From Gari tellinella (Eukaryota > Mollusca > Bivalvia > Cardiida > Psammobiidae): a stretch of DNA of 64,000 bases. Positions 20,934 through 31,310 of this stretch are shown piece by piece. The notes under the pieces are model-generated. The model was not told where the DNA came from, made no database searches, and saw only the letters and a list, made by a program, of their open reading frames with translations. The stretch covers positions 87,315,038 through 87,379,037 of the forward strand of contig OV277856.1 in the NCBI GenBank assembly GCA_922989275.2. Reading direction: 5' to 3'. Position numbers and translations under genes: made by a program. Every line of letters begins with the position of its first letter. Position 1 is the stretch's first letter.

Positions 20934-21150
20934 TTAACCCCCTCACTGCCTTACCCCGAGTACAGTAGTTATTTGCAAACTGTTTGGATCCTGATCAGAC
21001 GCCGCGTAACGCGGCGTCTGATCAAGATCCAAACTGTTTGACACTCGTTTCAATATTTCTTAAGTCAAAATACCTGAATGTTATCTTTTAGAAATAGAAG
21101 CAGACGACAATTGTTTAATTTTGATGACGTCATGGCAGTGAAGGGGTTAA
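20934..21150 (+). mobile_element. Family C MITE, full length
   Basis: TTAACCCCCTCACTGCC at the left and GGCAGTGAAGGGGTTAA at the right. The core hairpin at 20976-21040 is nearly perfect (tip CCGCGTAACGCGG). The right part contains AGCAGACGACAATTG and GATGACGTCATGGCAG. It is the best reference copy of family C here and lies 54 bp after a family D copy. Confidence 0.9.
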
Positions 21151-21406
21151 GTCTGACGTGGATAAGACAGTTTGTACTTACCAGTTTATTCAGGTCAGGT
21201 AATGATGGGGTGTTGATGTACTCTAGAAAGGTTGTAGGGAACTAGGTTATATCAATGCTCGGATATTCACTTACTCTGTGTGGAGTAAATATATACACAA
21301 TCCTTTCTACCAACCATTTGTTGCTGTTGTTTCTCTTGTACAGTTAACACTATATCTCTATAACACCTACAAGAAGAAGACAATACACGAAATACAGATA
21401 AACAGC

Positions 21407-21640
21407 TTAACCCATTTATACCTAACGGATTCTTCCATGTTTATATATTGGATTAGCCCATTTGTTTATCAAAGGGATGCCTGGTCAAAATTTTCATTTT
21501 CATTTTGTTTTATATTTAAATTCCTATCAGCAAACAGTGTAGACTCTGATCAGACGCCGCATGATGCGGCGTCTGATCAGAGTCTACACTGTTGGCCTAT
21601 GTCCCATATAATTATGGGATTGTGGGCACAAATGGGTTAA
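21407..21640 (+). mobile_element. Family E MITE, full length
   Basis: TTAACCCATTTATACC at the left and GGCACAAATGGGTTAA at the right. The hairpin at 21534-21592 (AGTGTAGACTCTGATC, AGACGCCGCATGATGCGGCGT, mirror) is perfect. Upstream are GGATTAGCCCATTTG and TATCAAAGGGATGCCTGG, which match the other two E copies. Confidence 0.9.
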
Positions 21641-21770
21641 AGCAATGTGACTATAAAACGGAATGTTCCTAAAGACAGTATCTGTTTTACTTTCATCTTG
21701 CTTTACGTATGCATCCACCTGGCTTTGACATCTTGCAATTAAGACACTTTTGTGGTCGTTATAGACGGGT
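21641..21770. mobile_element. Family F fragment, right half
   Basis: AAAGCAATGTGACTATAAAA and CGGAATGTTCC lead to CTGTTTTACTTTCATC, CTTGCTTTACG, and the family right flank ACACTTTTGTGGTCGTTATA. The terminal CTACTGTA is missing. Confidence 0.5.
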
Positions 21771-21950
21771 TAATGCAAATTTTAGGTCGTGTAATACTAT
21801 AAATTGTACTTACAGATGAACATGAAAATTTACACATTGTGATAAATTCTTGTAAACAGTTATCATTCAGATAAGACATCGAATGAGTAAGCAGATCACC
21901 GGCTTTATGTACATGTACAATGTTTGACACTCTGGTAATATTGTCTGCAC

Positions 21951-22105
21951 TACAGTAAAACCTCTCTATTACGACTACTAAATTGGGTTAAATATCCACT
22001 GTTCAAGGCAGGTGATGTGACAGAAAAATACAAATCTCCTTTAGAAGCTTTCTGTTTTGCTGCTAACATTGCTTTAATATATCACCTATTTTTATAGCAT
22101 CAATA
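21951..22105. mobile_element. Family F MITE, left end and core
   Basis: TACAGTAAAACCTCTCTATT then ACGACTACTAAA matches the F terminus exactly. GACAGAAAAATACAAATCTCC and AGAAGCTTTCTGTTTTGCTG form a worn core. The right end is not clear. Confidence 0.6.
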
Positions 22106-22201
22106 AGCCTTCGCTTTAATGGTGTTTATATAGATGTTATACTGTATATGAAGGTCATTTTTAGAATAGTTGTTTTTCATCACACTCTCTACTGCATTGA
22201 T

Positions 22202-22451
22202 TACAGTGGAGAATGTGTTATTCTTTCCCAATAAACGCGTTTACGGTAAAACTATTTTTTCCATTGCAAACAGTTTGGAGCCAGATCAGACGCCGGGTAA
22301 CCCGGCGTCTGATCAGGCTCTAAACTGTTTGCCACTCAGATCAACATGAATAGTCAAAATTGTCGAAAAGTTGTCATTTTCTATATTTTAGTGCAATGCG
22401 TTTGCGTACGTTTGCGTTTAAACGGGAAAGAATAACAGATTCTCCACTGTA
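22202..22451 (+). mobile_element. Family A MITE, full length
   Basis: TACAGTGGAGAATGTG and AGATTCTCCACTGTA with terminal TA. Core at 22266-22331, tip CCGGGTAACCCGG, arms matching apart from the family-wide CCAG/CAGG mismatch and one extra change. A second A copy in the same orientation lies 500 bp further on. Confidence 0.92.
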
Positions 22452-22951
22452 GGGATGCACAGTTATATGATTTTTGGAAGAGTCGCCAAGCAAGCTTTGA
22501 AAGTGTACATATGTTTAGTTTCACAATATTTCTTCAAACTTCCGTTCATTCTAAAAACTGTTGAATAAAGTAAGACATGCAGTACTTATTTTTGTTGCTA
22601 AGCAAACGAACGTGAAACATATAAAACAACACTTCTTATAGCAGTGACGTCTGCGATAAGTAACTTGTAGCCAAGACTTAAATAGACTTTAAAGACAATT
22701 TGTATCCAGATCAAATTCCACAAAATGATGTGTCTGATAATGATCCAAACAGATTGATCCTGGTGTAAAGGTCTTTTCGCCAAAAAAGAGCAATGTCGGG
22801 TAACATCGGCATTTATTTTGTTATTCATTATTGTTTCAATCTGAGTTGCAAACATTTGGGAACCTGGTCAGACGCCGCGTTACTGGACGTCGTTAGAAAT
22901 TCCACCTCATATAGTTTGCAGTGGACATACTCGTGTTAGCACAAACAAGCA
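22452..22951. repeat. Spacer with two worn hairpin cores
   Basis: AGACAATTTGTATCCAGATC near 22692 and GCAAACATTTGGGAACC plus GTCAGACGCCGCGTTAC near 22846-22885 look like arms of old cores without mirror partners. No family ends or coding sequence are visible. Confidence 0.4.
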
Positions 22952-23202
22952 TACAGTGGAGAAAACGTTATTTCTTTCCCAATAAACGCGTTTACGCTAA
23001 AACTATTATTTCTAATGCAAACAGTTTGGAGCCAGATCAGACGCCGGGTAACCCGGCGTCTGATCAGGCTCCAAACTGGTTGCCACCAAGATAAACATGA
23101 ATTATCAGAATGTCCAAAAGTTGCACTTTTCTACGTTTTAATGTTTTGCGTTTGCGTTTCGTTTGCATTTAAACGGGAAAGAATAACGTAGTCTCCACTG
23201 TA
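22952..23202 (+). mobile_element. Family A MITE, full length
   Basis: TACAGTGGAGAAAACG and GTAGTCTCCACTGTA. The left arm has the AATAAACGCGTTTACGC motif and the core at 23018-23082 has tip CCGGGTAACCCGG. The right arm has GCGTTTGCGTTTCGTTTGC, a subfamily difference from copies with GCGTACGTTTGCG. Confidence 0.9.
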
Positions 23203-23268
23203 TGTGAAAGACTATGGTCTTCCCATCTGTACATGCAGCAACATCACCACTATTCATTCATAAATGTT

Positions 23269-23515
23269 TTAACCCTTTCGGCGTGAAAGTAATATTGAGG
23301 TTTTTACCCCTTCAACGCTTAATTGTCGCCTGCTTAAATATTCTTGCTTGCAAGATCATTTCAAAGTAAGATTCGATGTAGAATGGCTTGAGAAATGTCG
23401 ATACGAGTGTCAAACAGTTTGGCTCCTGATCAGATGCCGCGTTACGCGGCGTTTGATCAGGAACCAAACTGTTTGAAAAATCGACATTATGCGACTTCGG
23501 TGCCGACAGGGTTAA
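23269..23515 (-). mobile_element. Family B MITE, full length
   Basis: TTAACCCTTTCGGCGTG at the left, internal TTTTACCCCTTCAACGC, GATACGAGTGTCAAACAG, a hairpin at 23413-23476 (tip CCGCGTTACGCGG) and GGTGCCGACAGGGTTAA at the right. Its outer arm CGACATTATGCGACTTCGG defines a sub-type shared with 44309-44547 and 55756-55985. Confidence 0.88.
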
Positions 23516-24079
23516 TGTGCCAATATCTTCCGACAGTAAAATAAATTGGGTTGTAAAACAGGTACATTTTATAGACTCATTATCCTTTTCCAAGATACAG
23601 TCGAAGCTATATAATATACACTTATGTAATTCTGAATTACCCGTATTTCTATTTGTTGATTTCAATATTTCAAACTAGTTTAGGTAAAACAAACACGTAT
23701 TGCAAAGTGTTAACGTAGCTTTGCTACATTTCAAAATACATGTACAACTATATTCGTCTTAAGCTGGTTTCAGCTATCCTTATTTGACTGTACATGTATT
23801 TACAACTATCATTATTGCGTGTATAGGTTTACTGAGTACACATGTGCTGATTTCAGCATAGCAATGATCTATTAAAGATATGGAAATCTAAATGGCGTAT
23901 TTTCAAAAGCAAAAGAAATACTCGAATAGTAGCAAATATATGGCATTATCTAGCATATGACATGAAAGAAATATGAACGCTATGAAGACATCCTCAAGAC
24001 AAATAACTGAATCTAAGTGATTTATATTTTCCCGTCACGTTTTATACCCCGACATGAGACTACAGTTCCTCGATAGTCA
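23516..24079. other. No recognisable feature
   Basis: AT-rich, no element ends seen. Confidence 0.45.
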
Positions 24080-24160
24080 ATTGGGTTGGCTAAAGTGTTG
24101 GCACATATTTAGTGCATATATAGTTTTGCCGTTTCCACGAGGGTTCGATTCCGGCTCAGC
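24080..24160 (+). repeat. Possible tRNA-like SINE head
   Basis: GGGTTGGCTAAAGTGTTGG could be a worn A box and GGGTTCGATTCC is a good B box, with near-tRNA spacing. No SINE body or tail was recognised, so this is tentative. Confidence 0.3.
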
Positions 24161-24644
24161 TCAATATTGTATTTTTGAAAAGTGTTATTGTTTCATTTGA
24201 TATAGGCGACTTGCATCAATTTTAAAAAAAAGTTTGTTTGCCACATTGACCAGGCGTTATTCTTTTTCCCAATCAAAAGGGCTTTTATTTTCCCCTCCAC
24301 TACCTGACAATTACAACCAGTTTGGATCCTGATATGACAACGAGAAGCTTGGCCTGTTACCAAGGCACAAATTTATCGACACCCGCATCGAAATTTCTAT
24401 AGTTATTTTGTCTTGAATCAAATTTGAGAAAAGCAGAATTCAGTTATTCAAAGCAGATGACGCCGAGATAGTTGAGAGGCTAAACAATATATTTCCATGG
24501 CAAACGGTTTGGAGGAAATCGACGCCTGAACTGACACCCAGCTGTTTGCTTTTCGGATCAACCCTTTCACTCTCAATGATGCTTTAAACAATATTTTATT
24601 TCAAAATAAATACAGTCAGGACTGACAATACATATTATTTCACA

Positions 24645-24853
24645 TACAGTAGAACCTCTCTATTACGACCACTAAACAGAAGGCTAATTGTCTGTATAAA
24701 AGACAGGTAACAGCTTAAAGTAATGTGAAAGTAAAACAGAAAGCTCCTGTAGGAGCTTTCTGTTTCACTTTCACATTACTTTAAGCAGTCACCTGTCTTA
24801 AACGACTAATATTTGACACACTTTAGTGGTCGTGATAGAAAGGTTCTACTGTA
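24645..24853 (+). mobile_element. Family F MITE, full length reference copy
   Basis: TACAGTAGAACCTCTC at the left and GAAAGGTTCTACTGTA at the right, TA included. The core at 24712-24790 is an almost perfect palindrome: CAGCTTAAAGTAATGTG, then AAACAGAAAGCTCC, tip TGTAGGA, and mirror. The flanks ACGACCACTAAA and TTTAGTGGTCGT extend the terminal repeats. Ends resemble pogo/Tigger-type termini (inference). It probably splits an older B copy (CAACCCTTTCACTCTCAATG at 24559). Confidence 0.88.
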
Positions 24854-24873
24854 TAAATATTAGGATTAGAAAA

Positions 24874-24998
24874 CAAGTTTGGTTCAAACTACATTTAATA
24901 TTACTTTGAAACGATCTTGCAAACAATAAATTGAAGCAGACGACAATGAAACGGCGAAGGGGTGAATATTCTCGAACAATTTGGCAGTAAAAGGGTTA
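24874..24998 (+). mobile_element. Family B fragment, right half
   Basis: ACAAGTTTGGTTCAAACTAC, TGCAAACAATAAATTGAAGC, ACGGCGAAGGGGTGAATA and a terminal GCAGTAAAAGGGTTAA. The hairpin and left half are missing, likely because of the adjacent F insertion. Confidence 0.65.
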
Positions 24999-25013
24999 AA
25001 CTAAAACATTAGA

Positions 25014-25109
25014 TTTTTGAAGATATCGTCATTTTCTATATTTAATTGCATTACGTCTGAGTGTCGTTTGGTATCATTAACTCTAAAGAATAACAGTTTC
25101 TCCACTGTA
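25014..25109 (+). mobile_element. Family A fragment, right end
   Basis: GTCATTTTCTATATTTAATG-like sequence, a worn TTTGGTATC stretch and the terminus AGAATAACAGTTTCTCCACTG plus TA. The left terminus and core are absent. Confidence 0.5.
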
Positions 25110-25301
25110 CCGTATGAGCTGTACTGTACAGAATATTTGCAAATTTAGCCTGTTGATGTAACAGAGTGCTGATTTCAAAACCGTAATGAACTATAAATCA
25201 AATTAATGACTCCATCATTTCCCTGATATTTTTTCTAGTCATGACGTCACAACATTTCCCAGTTGAATAGTATGTGCATTGTAGGAATGCAATGGAAAAT
25301 T

Positions 25302-25450
25302 GAACCCCTTCGCTGCCATGACGTCATTAAAGTAATGATATTGTCTGTTTTTATTTCTGAAATTTAAATTTTAGAAAAATCGTTGAATGCTATATCTTAA
25401 TGAGTGTCAAACAGTTTTGATCCTGATCAGACTCCGCGTAAATAACCAAT
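25302..25450 (-). mobile_element. Family C MITE, broken at the hairpin
   Basis: TGAACCCCTTCGCTGCC, ATGACGTCATTAAAGTAATG, TGTCTGTTTTTATTTCTG, GAGTGTCAAACAGTTTTGATC and GATCAGACTCCGCGTAAATA. The second arm is missing and the text jumps to AACCAATGTACTCTGGG, the segment that normally follows the hairpin. The deletion therefore removed the mirror arm precisely. Confidence 0.65.
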
Positions 25451-25654
25451 GTACTCTGGGCAACATTTAAACTTATTTCGCAGACAAGACATCTTCTACA
25501 AAACTGTGTCGTTTGCAATTTATACAAAAATCGAAATCTTTGAAGTTTTCACTCAAGTTCCAAACAGTCTGGAACCTGATTTTCTTTCAAACTGTTTGCA
25601 AAGACGACTTTTTAGTGACTTTGCCACACTGTGCCATGGCATTGAAGAGTTAAA

Positions 25655-26250
25655 TCACAGGGGAGGAACTCTGTCACACAATAACTGGAAACGGGACGAC
25701 GCTCGGTCACACCTGCACGACGATTAACATTGATGATTTTGTAAACATGCGCGGTGATTGTACTTTCATTTTTGCAAATGCAGTAGCTCAGGTCTGTCTG
25801 AAAGGCATTTTGTTCAATTGAACTTGATAAAATATTTGCAATGTTGTTTTAGAATAGATATATGATACAAATAACAAGTTTAAAGGGATTTGGAGGTACA
25901 CGTATGTTTAATAAAGAATGGCCTGTTAAAGTCATCGTTTACCTTAGAAATGTCCGTTTAATGTGTTTTTGTTACGCTAACTCAGTACATTTCCTTTGGC
26001 AATAAAAAAAAAGTTTAAGTTAGTTTATTCATGCAAATTACTCCTAAATCAGCAAATTTACTGGTATTTGCTTAACCAAAAACGAGAAAATGAGCATGTA
26101 GTGGACAGCCAGTGAATGTTGTGTCTGTAACGCACATCGTAGACGGCGTTTTTCCTTGTGTAACGCCTGCAAGTCGACTCTGTTTCAGAAACGGGACGAT
26201 CATGAAAATCAGTGTTGTTGAGGACGAAACAATGTGGACATACTACAGGA
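25655..26250. other. No recognisable feature
   Basis: No coding relic or terminal repeat that I can support. An F/C-like fragment (CCATGGCATTGAAGAGTTAA) sits just before it. Confidence 0.4.
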
Positions 26251-27283
26251 TACAAATCTCATTAGATCTGCAAGAAACTTAGTCAAAATGTTTGTCTCAT
26301 TAGTTTGTAGGGCAAGTTCGAATGTGGGTTATGTCCGGTCTTAAAGTAGGTTATTTGGTCAATTTCTTTTAAAAAAACCTTGTGAACACTCTAGAGGCAA
26401 CAAATCTCACTGGTGTTAAATGCAACTTGGTCACAATGTATGTCTTATTAATATCTAGGTCAAGTTTGAATTAGGGTGTTGTCGGATCAAACACTAGGCC
26501 ACTAGGTCAAATCATAGAAAATTTTTGTTAACACTACAGAGGCTACAAATCTCATTAGATCTTCATGAAACTTAGTCGAAATGTTTGCAGTATTGATTTC
26601 TAGATCAAGTTTGATTTTGGTTCATGTTGGTTAAAAATCTAGGTCACTATGTTAAATCAACGGAAAACCTTGTCAACACTCTAGAAGCTACAAATATCAA
26701 AAAACATTTATGAAACTTGGTCAAAATGTGTGACATATTAATATCAAGATGATATTTAAATGTAGGTTACCTCCAATTAAAAACTAGGTCATATGTCAAA
26801 TCAAAGAAAAAATCTTATTAACACTCTAGAGGGTATAAATCTCATTAGATATTCATGAAACTTGCTAAAAATGTTTGCTTTGTTAATTTCTAGATCAAGC
26901 TTAAATGTTGGTAATGTCAGATCAAAAACTAGGTCACTAGATCAAATCATGGAAAACCCTTGTAAACAACCTAGAGGCTACAAATCTCATTATATCTGAA
27001 TAAAAATTTGGTCAAAACGTTTACCGTTTTAATGTTTAGTTCATGTTTTTATGTGTGTTATGTCGGGTTCAAAACTAGGTCACTAGGTCAAATCATGAAA
27101 ATACATTGTTAACACTCTAGAAGCTACATTTATCATTTGATCTTAATAATACTTGCTCAAAATGTTTGCCTCATTGAAATCTATACCACGGGTAAATGTG
27201 GATAACGTTCGATCAAAATCAAGGTCACTATAGGTCAGGTTTTACATGATGTACCAGGTGAACGATATAGGGCCATAGTGGCA
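26251..27283 (+). repeat. 145-bp tandem array, seven units, with end signature
   Basis: Units begin near 26251, 26399, 26544, 26689, 26834, 26979 and 27124. Each has CTACAAATCTCATTAGATC, TGAAACTTGGTCAAAATG, TTCTAGATCAAG, a GGTTATGTCGGATC segment and AACTAGGTCACTAGGTCAA. The array ends with CCAGGTGAACGATATAGGGC and CATAGTGGCA. From memory, arrays of this kind with an AGGGCCAT end are widespread in molluscs and other marine invertebrates. Units are 70-85 percent alike by eye, so the array is old. Confidence 0.85.
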
Positions 27284-27299
27284 TTTGTTATTGTTATTA

Positions 27300-28120
27300 T
27301 CTACAAACAGTTTGAGCTTTCGATTGGATAAATGAATACAAAAGACTCAAGCAGGAAACGCAACACAAACAATACACCCACCTCTCAATCAGAACAAACA
27401 CACAGTCATACACGCGCAATACCATTCCTTCATCTACACACTAAATAGAAAACAACACGCAAGACAAACATAAAGCAAAGTGAACATAGGAGCCTACCTT
27501 GGTACGGTCAGAAGCAATCAATGATTAATTATAAATTAATTATTAATAACCACTGGGGGTAGACCTGGGTTTAGGGGCGCCCAACCTCACTTTTATCTCC
27601 TATTTTCACCTATAAAGACGAACAGTGTACATAAAATATAAACCCTGTTCCACAACCTTACAATAAAAAAGACCGCCAACACAGTAAGTCAATACATGTA
27701 AAAAGTATATGACAAGAAGATTATTAGTAACACGGGAAAGAATTAAACATTCAAGTCCGTATTCAAAATAGCCCACAATGGCAACGGTCCAATTGTACTC
27801 AAGCGACTAGTCCGTAGTCACGAGTAACTGTAAGACATGGATGTCTGTCGTCGCACAACCAAAGAGGAAAGAATAGTTATCAATTGTAGATTGATCGATA
27901 ACCAAACGTGAAGTGCGTAGCAATATAGTTGGATCATAATCTTTTTTAGGAAAGATTTAATACGTTTAACAAACAGGTTTTGAAAATGCATATGTCCAAG
28001 AATCTTACGAAGTCTGTAAATTACATCACCATAAAACTCCGGATGTGAAATACCTTGCCGCAGAAAAGACTTTAAGTTACATTTATACTTGTTAATGAAC
28101 CCTGACTTGACGTTTGATCA
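27300..28120 (-). mobile_element. 3' part of a retroelement, 5'-truncated
   Basis: On the minus strand a degraded coding end (28120-27807) is followed by a long 3' region containing GGGCGCCCCTAAACCCAGG and TACCCCCAGTGG near 27550-27580. It ends close to the 145-bp array. I recall coding tails like this one from repeated bivalve retroelements; the class (a non-LTR type is most likely) is inference. Confidence 0.55.
27807..28120 (-). pseudogene. Retroelement protein C-terminus, frameshifted
   Basis: First frame: KCNLKSFLRQGISHPEFYGD, VIYRLRKILGHMHFQNLF, VKRIKSFLKK. At the six-base A run (plus strand 27942-27947) the sensible reading moves to another frame and continues DYDPTILLRTSRLVID, QSTIDNYSFLFGCATTD, ending at a stop at 27807. 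The two halves read as one protein tail broken by a one-base slip. No catalytic motif is within this part. Confidence 0.65.
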
Positions 28121-28912
28121 CATCGATGCCTCTTTCAAATCGCCCAAAGCAAAAGGTACCTCAAAGAATTTGTCCTGAAGCGTCGTCGCGTTTCTATTGC
28201 ATTGAGGATGTGTCGTCCCGGTGTTCGTTACAGCGTCGTCCTGCAAGCGTGACATTTTACTTTTGAAACAACTGCTTATTTCCGCCATATGACTGATCGA
28301 AATTACAAACAAGCTGAAACTTAAAATAGTTTATACATAGTTTGATTAATTACATGTCATTTCGCTATTTTAGCAGTTCACTGTTGAAGGTCAAAGTATA
28401 AAATGCACTATAATAACTTTTAGTATTAATAAGGAATGTCGCAGTCAGTTTGGCATTTGTAGCTATAATTTGCCCTTTTTAACTCCGTTGCCGTTTATGC
28501 TGACATTCATTAAAACTCAATGAATATGAATATACTTATTGAAAGAAATAATGTGGAATAAATAAGTGCTGCAAACTATCTTAACGGTTCCTTCCACGTC
28601 CATAAATTGTTTTCCAACTCAAGTGTATCGTGTTCGTTACCAAAATCGACATGCAGGCTTGACTGAGCGTCCTCCCCTGTGTATATGATATACATGTATG
28701 TGGTATTGCTGTACTTCTACATGTAACTTTGTATTATGGCAGCCAAGACAGGGACTTCGTAGTAGGGGTGGGAGAAGAAAGTCCTGCGTAGACGGTCGTT
28801 TGGAAGACACCAGGATGAGTAACACAGAGGAAGTTGCAAAAATGTATGCTAAACAAAGAAGTTTGGAGGTCCATGTCTACCCGAGGACGTCGACGGAAGC
28901 AGACGGCTCGAC
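28121..28912. other. No recognisable feature
   Basis: Short open frames on both strands (28118-28312 minus, 28698-28916 plus) show no family resemblance. No repeats recognised. Confidence 0.45.
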
Positions 28913-28938
28913 ATGAGTGAGTGAGTGAATGAGTGAAA
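28913..28938. repeat. Short (GAGT)n microsatellite
   Basis: ATGAGTGAGTGAGTGAATGA: about five imperfect tetramers. Confidence 0.7.
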
Positions 28939-29737
28939 CGTAACTTGTATTATGTCGCTCACTGACTTCTCCCGAGCAAAATGGTGCTAACCTTTTGCCC
29001 GGCAACGTATTGCTGACAGCTTATTCAAAAACTTAACTTTTATTTTTGTCTTTTATTGAATGTTCAGTAACTTGTTTTTTAAGTTAATCAGGTACCTTCA
29101 TTCATTTATTCAATCATTGGTCGTTTGATACAAAAGAAAAATGTTCACGAAGCCTCCGTTTTGGCCCTTACAAATCTTCTTTTTTTCAAATTTATGTTTA
29201 AGCTATATTTTCTCTTTATTTGTCAATTTCAGATATTAGAGAGGTTTCGATTTCTTACTTGTACTGGTACGTATACTTGTGGCTCGCTTTTTGTGCAGAA
29301 TACCATCGTGACGTAATCAAGGTATGCGTACCTATCTTTTGATTTACAATTTAATAACATGTGGCATACAGTCTACCCGTTAGAATAAAACGCGTAAGTT
29401 TATCATAATTTTATTCCTATTATTTATATAGCTCATGTAAATGTTATTCAATAGAATGTTGGTACAAATCCTTATCTTCATTTTGTATGTATTTATTTAT
29501 CTAAAAGATTTGAGTTTAAAGTGTGAAATATCGAATAAGGTGACACGGATTACACGTTATAATACACAGCCAAAAAAGTCGCTTGAAACGACTGACACAA
29601 CTTGATATGAGCCTTTCAAATGATACATAATCCTTCCCTGAGTACTAAAACAATAAAAATATGTGCACGTATGTGTTTTCAATGTGCGTGCAAGGTGCAT
29701 GCGTCTGTCTTTATCTGCCTTTGTATGTATGTCTAAT
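28939..29737. other. No recognisable feature
   Basis: AT-rich sequence leading into the pyrimidine tract. Confidence 0.45.
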
Positions 29738-30322
29738 TCTCTTTCTCTCTCTCTCTCTCTCTTTCTCTCTCGTCCTCTCTGTGTCTCTGTCTGTCTGTCT
29801 GTCTGTCTCCGATTGCATTTCTATGGGACTGCCTATCTGTCCGATCTGTCAGTTCGTCTCTCTTTCCCTATCTCTCTCTTTATTTATTTCTATCGCCTTT
29901 TCTCTGTCTGATTTCTCTCCCTCTCTCTGTCTGTTTTTCTGTCTCTTTGTGTGTCTCTCTGTTTCCTTCTCATTCTCTCTGTCCCTGTATGTCTATTACT
30001 TTTTTTCTCTCTCTCTTTCTCTATTTGTTTTACTCCTCTATTTTGCTCCATCTCTATCCCTCCCTCTTTCTGTATCTCTCTCTGCCTCTCTGTATCTTTG
30101 TATGTCTGTCTCTCTGTGTCTCATTTTCTCTCTGTGTTTCTCTGGTTGTGTATGTTTGTCTCTGTATCTCTGTCACCCTCTCTATTTCTTTCTTTCTTTC
30201 TCTCTCTTTCTCTTTCTTTTTTCTCTCTCTCTCCCACTCTCTCTCCCTCCCTACCTCTTTCTATCTCTCTTTCTCTCTCCGCTCTCTCTCTCTCTTTCTC
30301 TCTCTCTCTATATATATATCTC
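29738..30322 (+). repeat. 585-bp pyrimidine-rich tract
   Basis: Mostly (TC)n, (TGTC)n and TTTC-type runs, with purines scattered as TCTGTC and TATC interruptions. It ends in a short (TA)n. All three plus-strand frames stay open for 80-224 codons because stops need A or G in places where the tract has few. These Leu/Ser/Phe readings are not genes. Confidence 0.95.
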
Positions 30323-30486
30323 TTTTTGGATCTAAGACATAAAATATGATCATGTTCCTCTAATTTGAGAATAGATCTTTTTCTATATCGAATCTATATA
30401 GATCTACTATGTATTGATCGATACCTAATTTAACGCTAGATCTATTAAAGCTGACTTATTTTACAGAAAATCGCATCGTCCCGTAA

Positions 30487-30648
30487 AAAATAGTTCGTTT
30501 CAACGAAACGCTTGATGTCAAGCTGTTGAGAGAGACGTTAGCACAAAACCCATTCCAGAACACAAAAAGCTGGGAAAGTATCGCCGACGCAATAAGAGAT
30601 GCAGACATGCCCATCGATGGAAGACGAAACGCAAACACAATACACTAA
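30487..30648 (+). pseudogene. Myb/SANT-like DNA-binding domain relic, cut by a MITE
   Basis: Reading KIVRFNETLDVKLLRETL, AQNPFQNTKSWESIADAI, then RDADMPIDGRR. The pattern D-x-x-LLRE-x-L-x-x-NPF, a conserved Trp and a following helix matches the Myb/SANT-like domains of many repeated invertebrate proteins, including proteins of transposon origin (recalled, not searched). After GRR the sequence turns into family A MITE text (from about 30623) and stops at 30646. The expected arginine-rich continuation is missing. A TTATTTTACAG acceptor-like site lies just upstream. Host-gene exon or transposon fragment cannot be told apart. Confidence 0.6.
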
Positions 30649-30832
30649 AATGCAGAAAATTACATTTTTTGAAATTTATCTCAAATTAATTTCATCTGAG
30701 ATACAAAATTTTGCAAGCGTATTCAGATGCCGGGTTACCCGGCGTGTGATATGACTCCAAACTGTTTGCAGGGGAAATACTAGTTTTAGCGTAAACGCAT
30801 TTATTTGGAAAGAATGACGATTCTCCACTATA
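30623..30832 (-). mobile_element. Family A MITE lacking its left end
   Basis: Begins within the arm at GACGAAACGCAAACAC, has CATCTGAGATAC, the core ATGCCGGGTTACCCGGCGT, CCAAACTGTTTGCAGGGG, TAGCGTAAACGCATTTA and ends GATTCTCCACTATA. The missing left terminus coincides with the end of the SANT-like relic. Confidence 0.7.
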
Positions 30833-30950
30833 GGCTACATCAAGGATTAACATAACACAGTAAATTCAGACCTACATCATGCATGATTGTACAAGTTGTC
30901 CAATTTGGAAACACGATTTAGAAAATACGTGTATACATGTACATAATATG

Positions 30951-31202
30951 TACAGTGGAGAAAACGTTATTCTTTCCCGTTTAAACGCAAACGAAACGCA
31001 AACGCATTGCATTAAAATGACAAAGTTTTGACAATTTTGACGACTCATTTTAGCCTGAGTGGTAAACAGTTCGGAGCCTGATCAGACACCGGGTTACATG
31101 TACCCGGCGTCTGATCTGGCTCTAAACTGTTTGCAATGGAAATAATAGTTTAAGCGTTGAAAACTCTTTTATTGGGAAATAATCACGTTTTCTCCACACG
31201 TA
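30951..31202 (-). mobile_element. Family A MITE, full length
   Basis: TACAGTGGAGAAAACG at the left and a worn TTTTCTCCACACGTA at the right. The hairpin tip is enlarged: CCGGGTTACATGTACCCGG, a palindromic insertion of four bases (ATGT) in the tip that keeps perfect pairing. Confidence 0.85.
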
Positions 31203-31310
31203 CACGTTCACGTAAAAGAAATCGAAACCCTCTTTACAAATTTTTTACTCGTGAACGGGAACTTGTGGTCACACGTACCCGTACAAGTAAGAAATCGAAA
31301 CCTCTCTATT

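Noticed and set aside
29661..30349. Frames of 82-224 codons rich in Leu, Ser and Phe
   Set aside because: They are translations of the CT tract in three overlapping frames.
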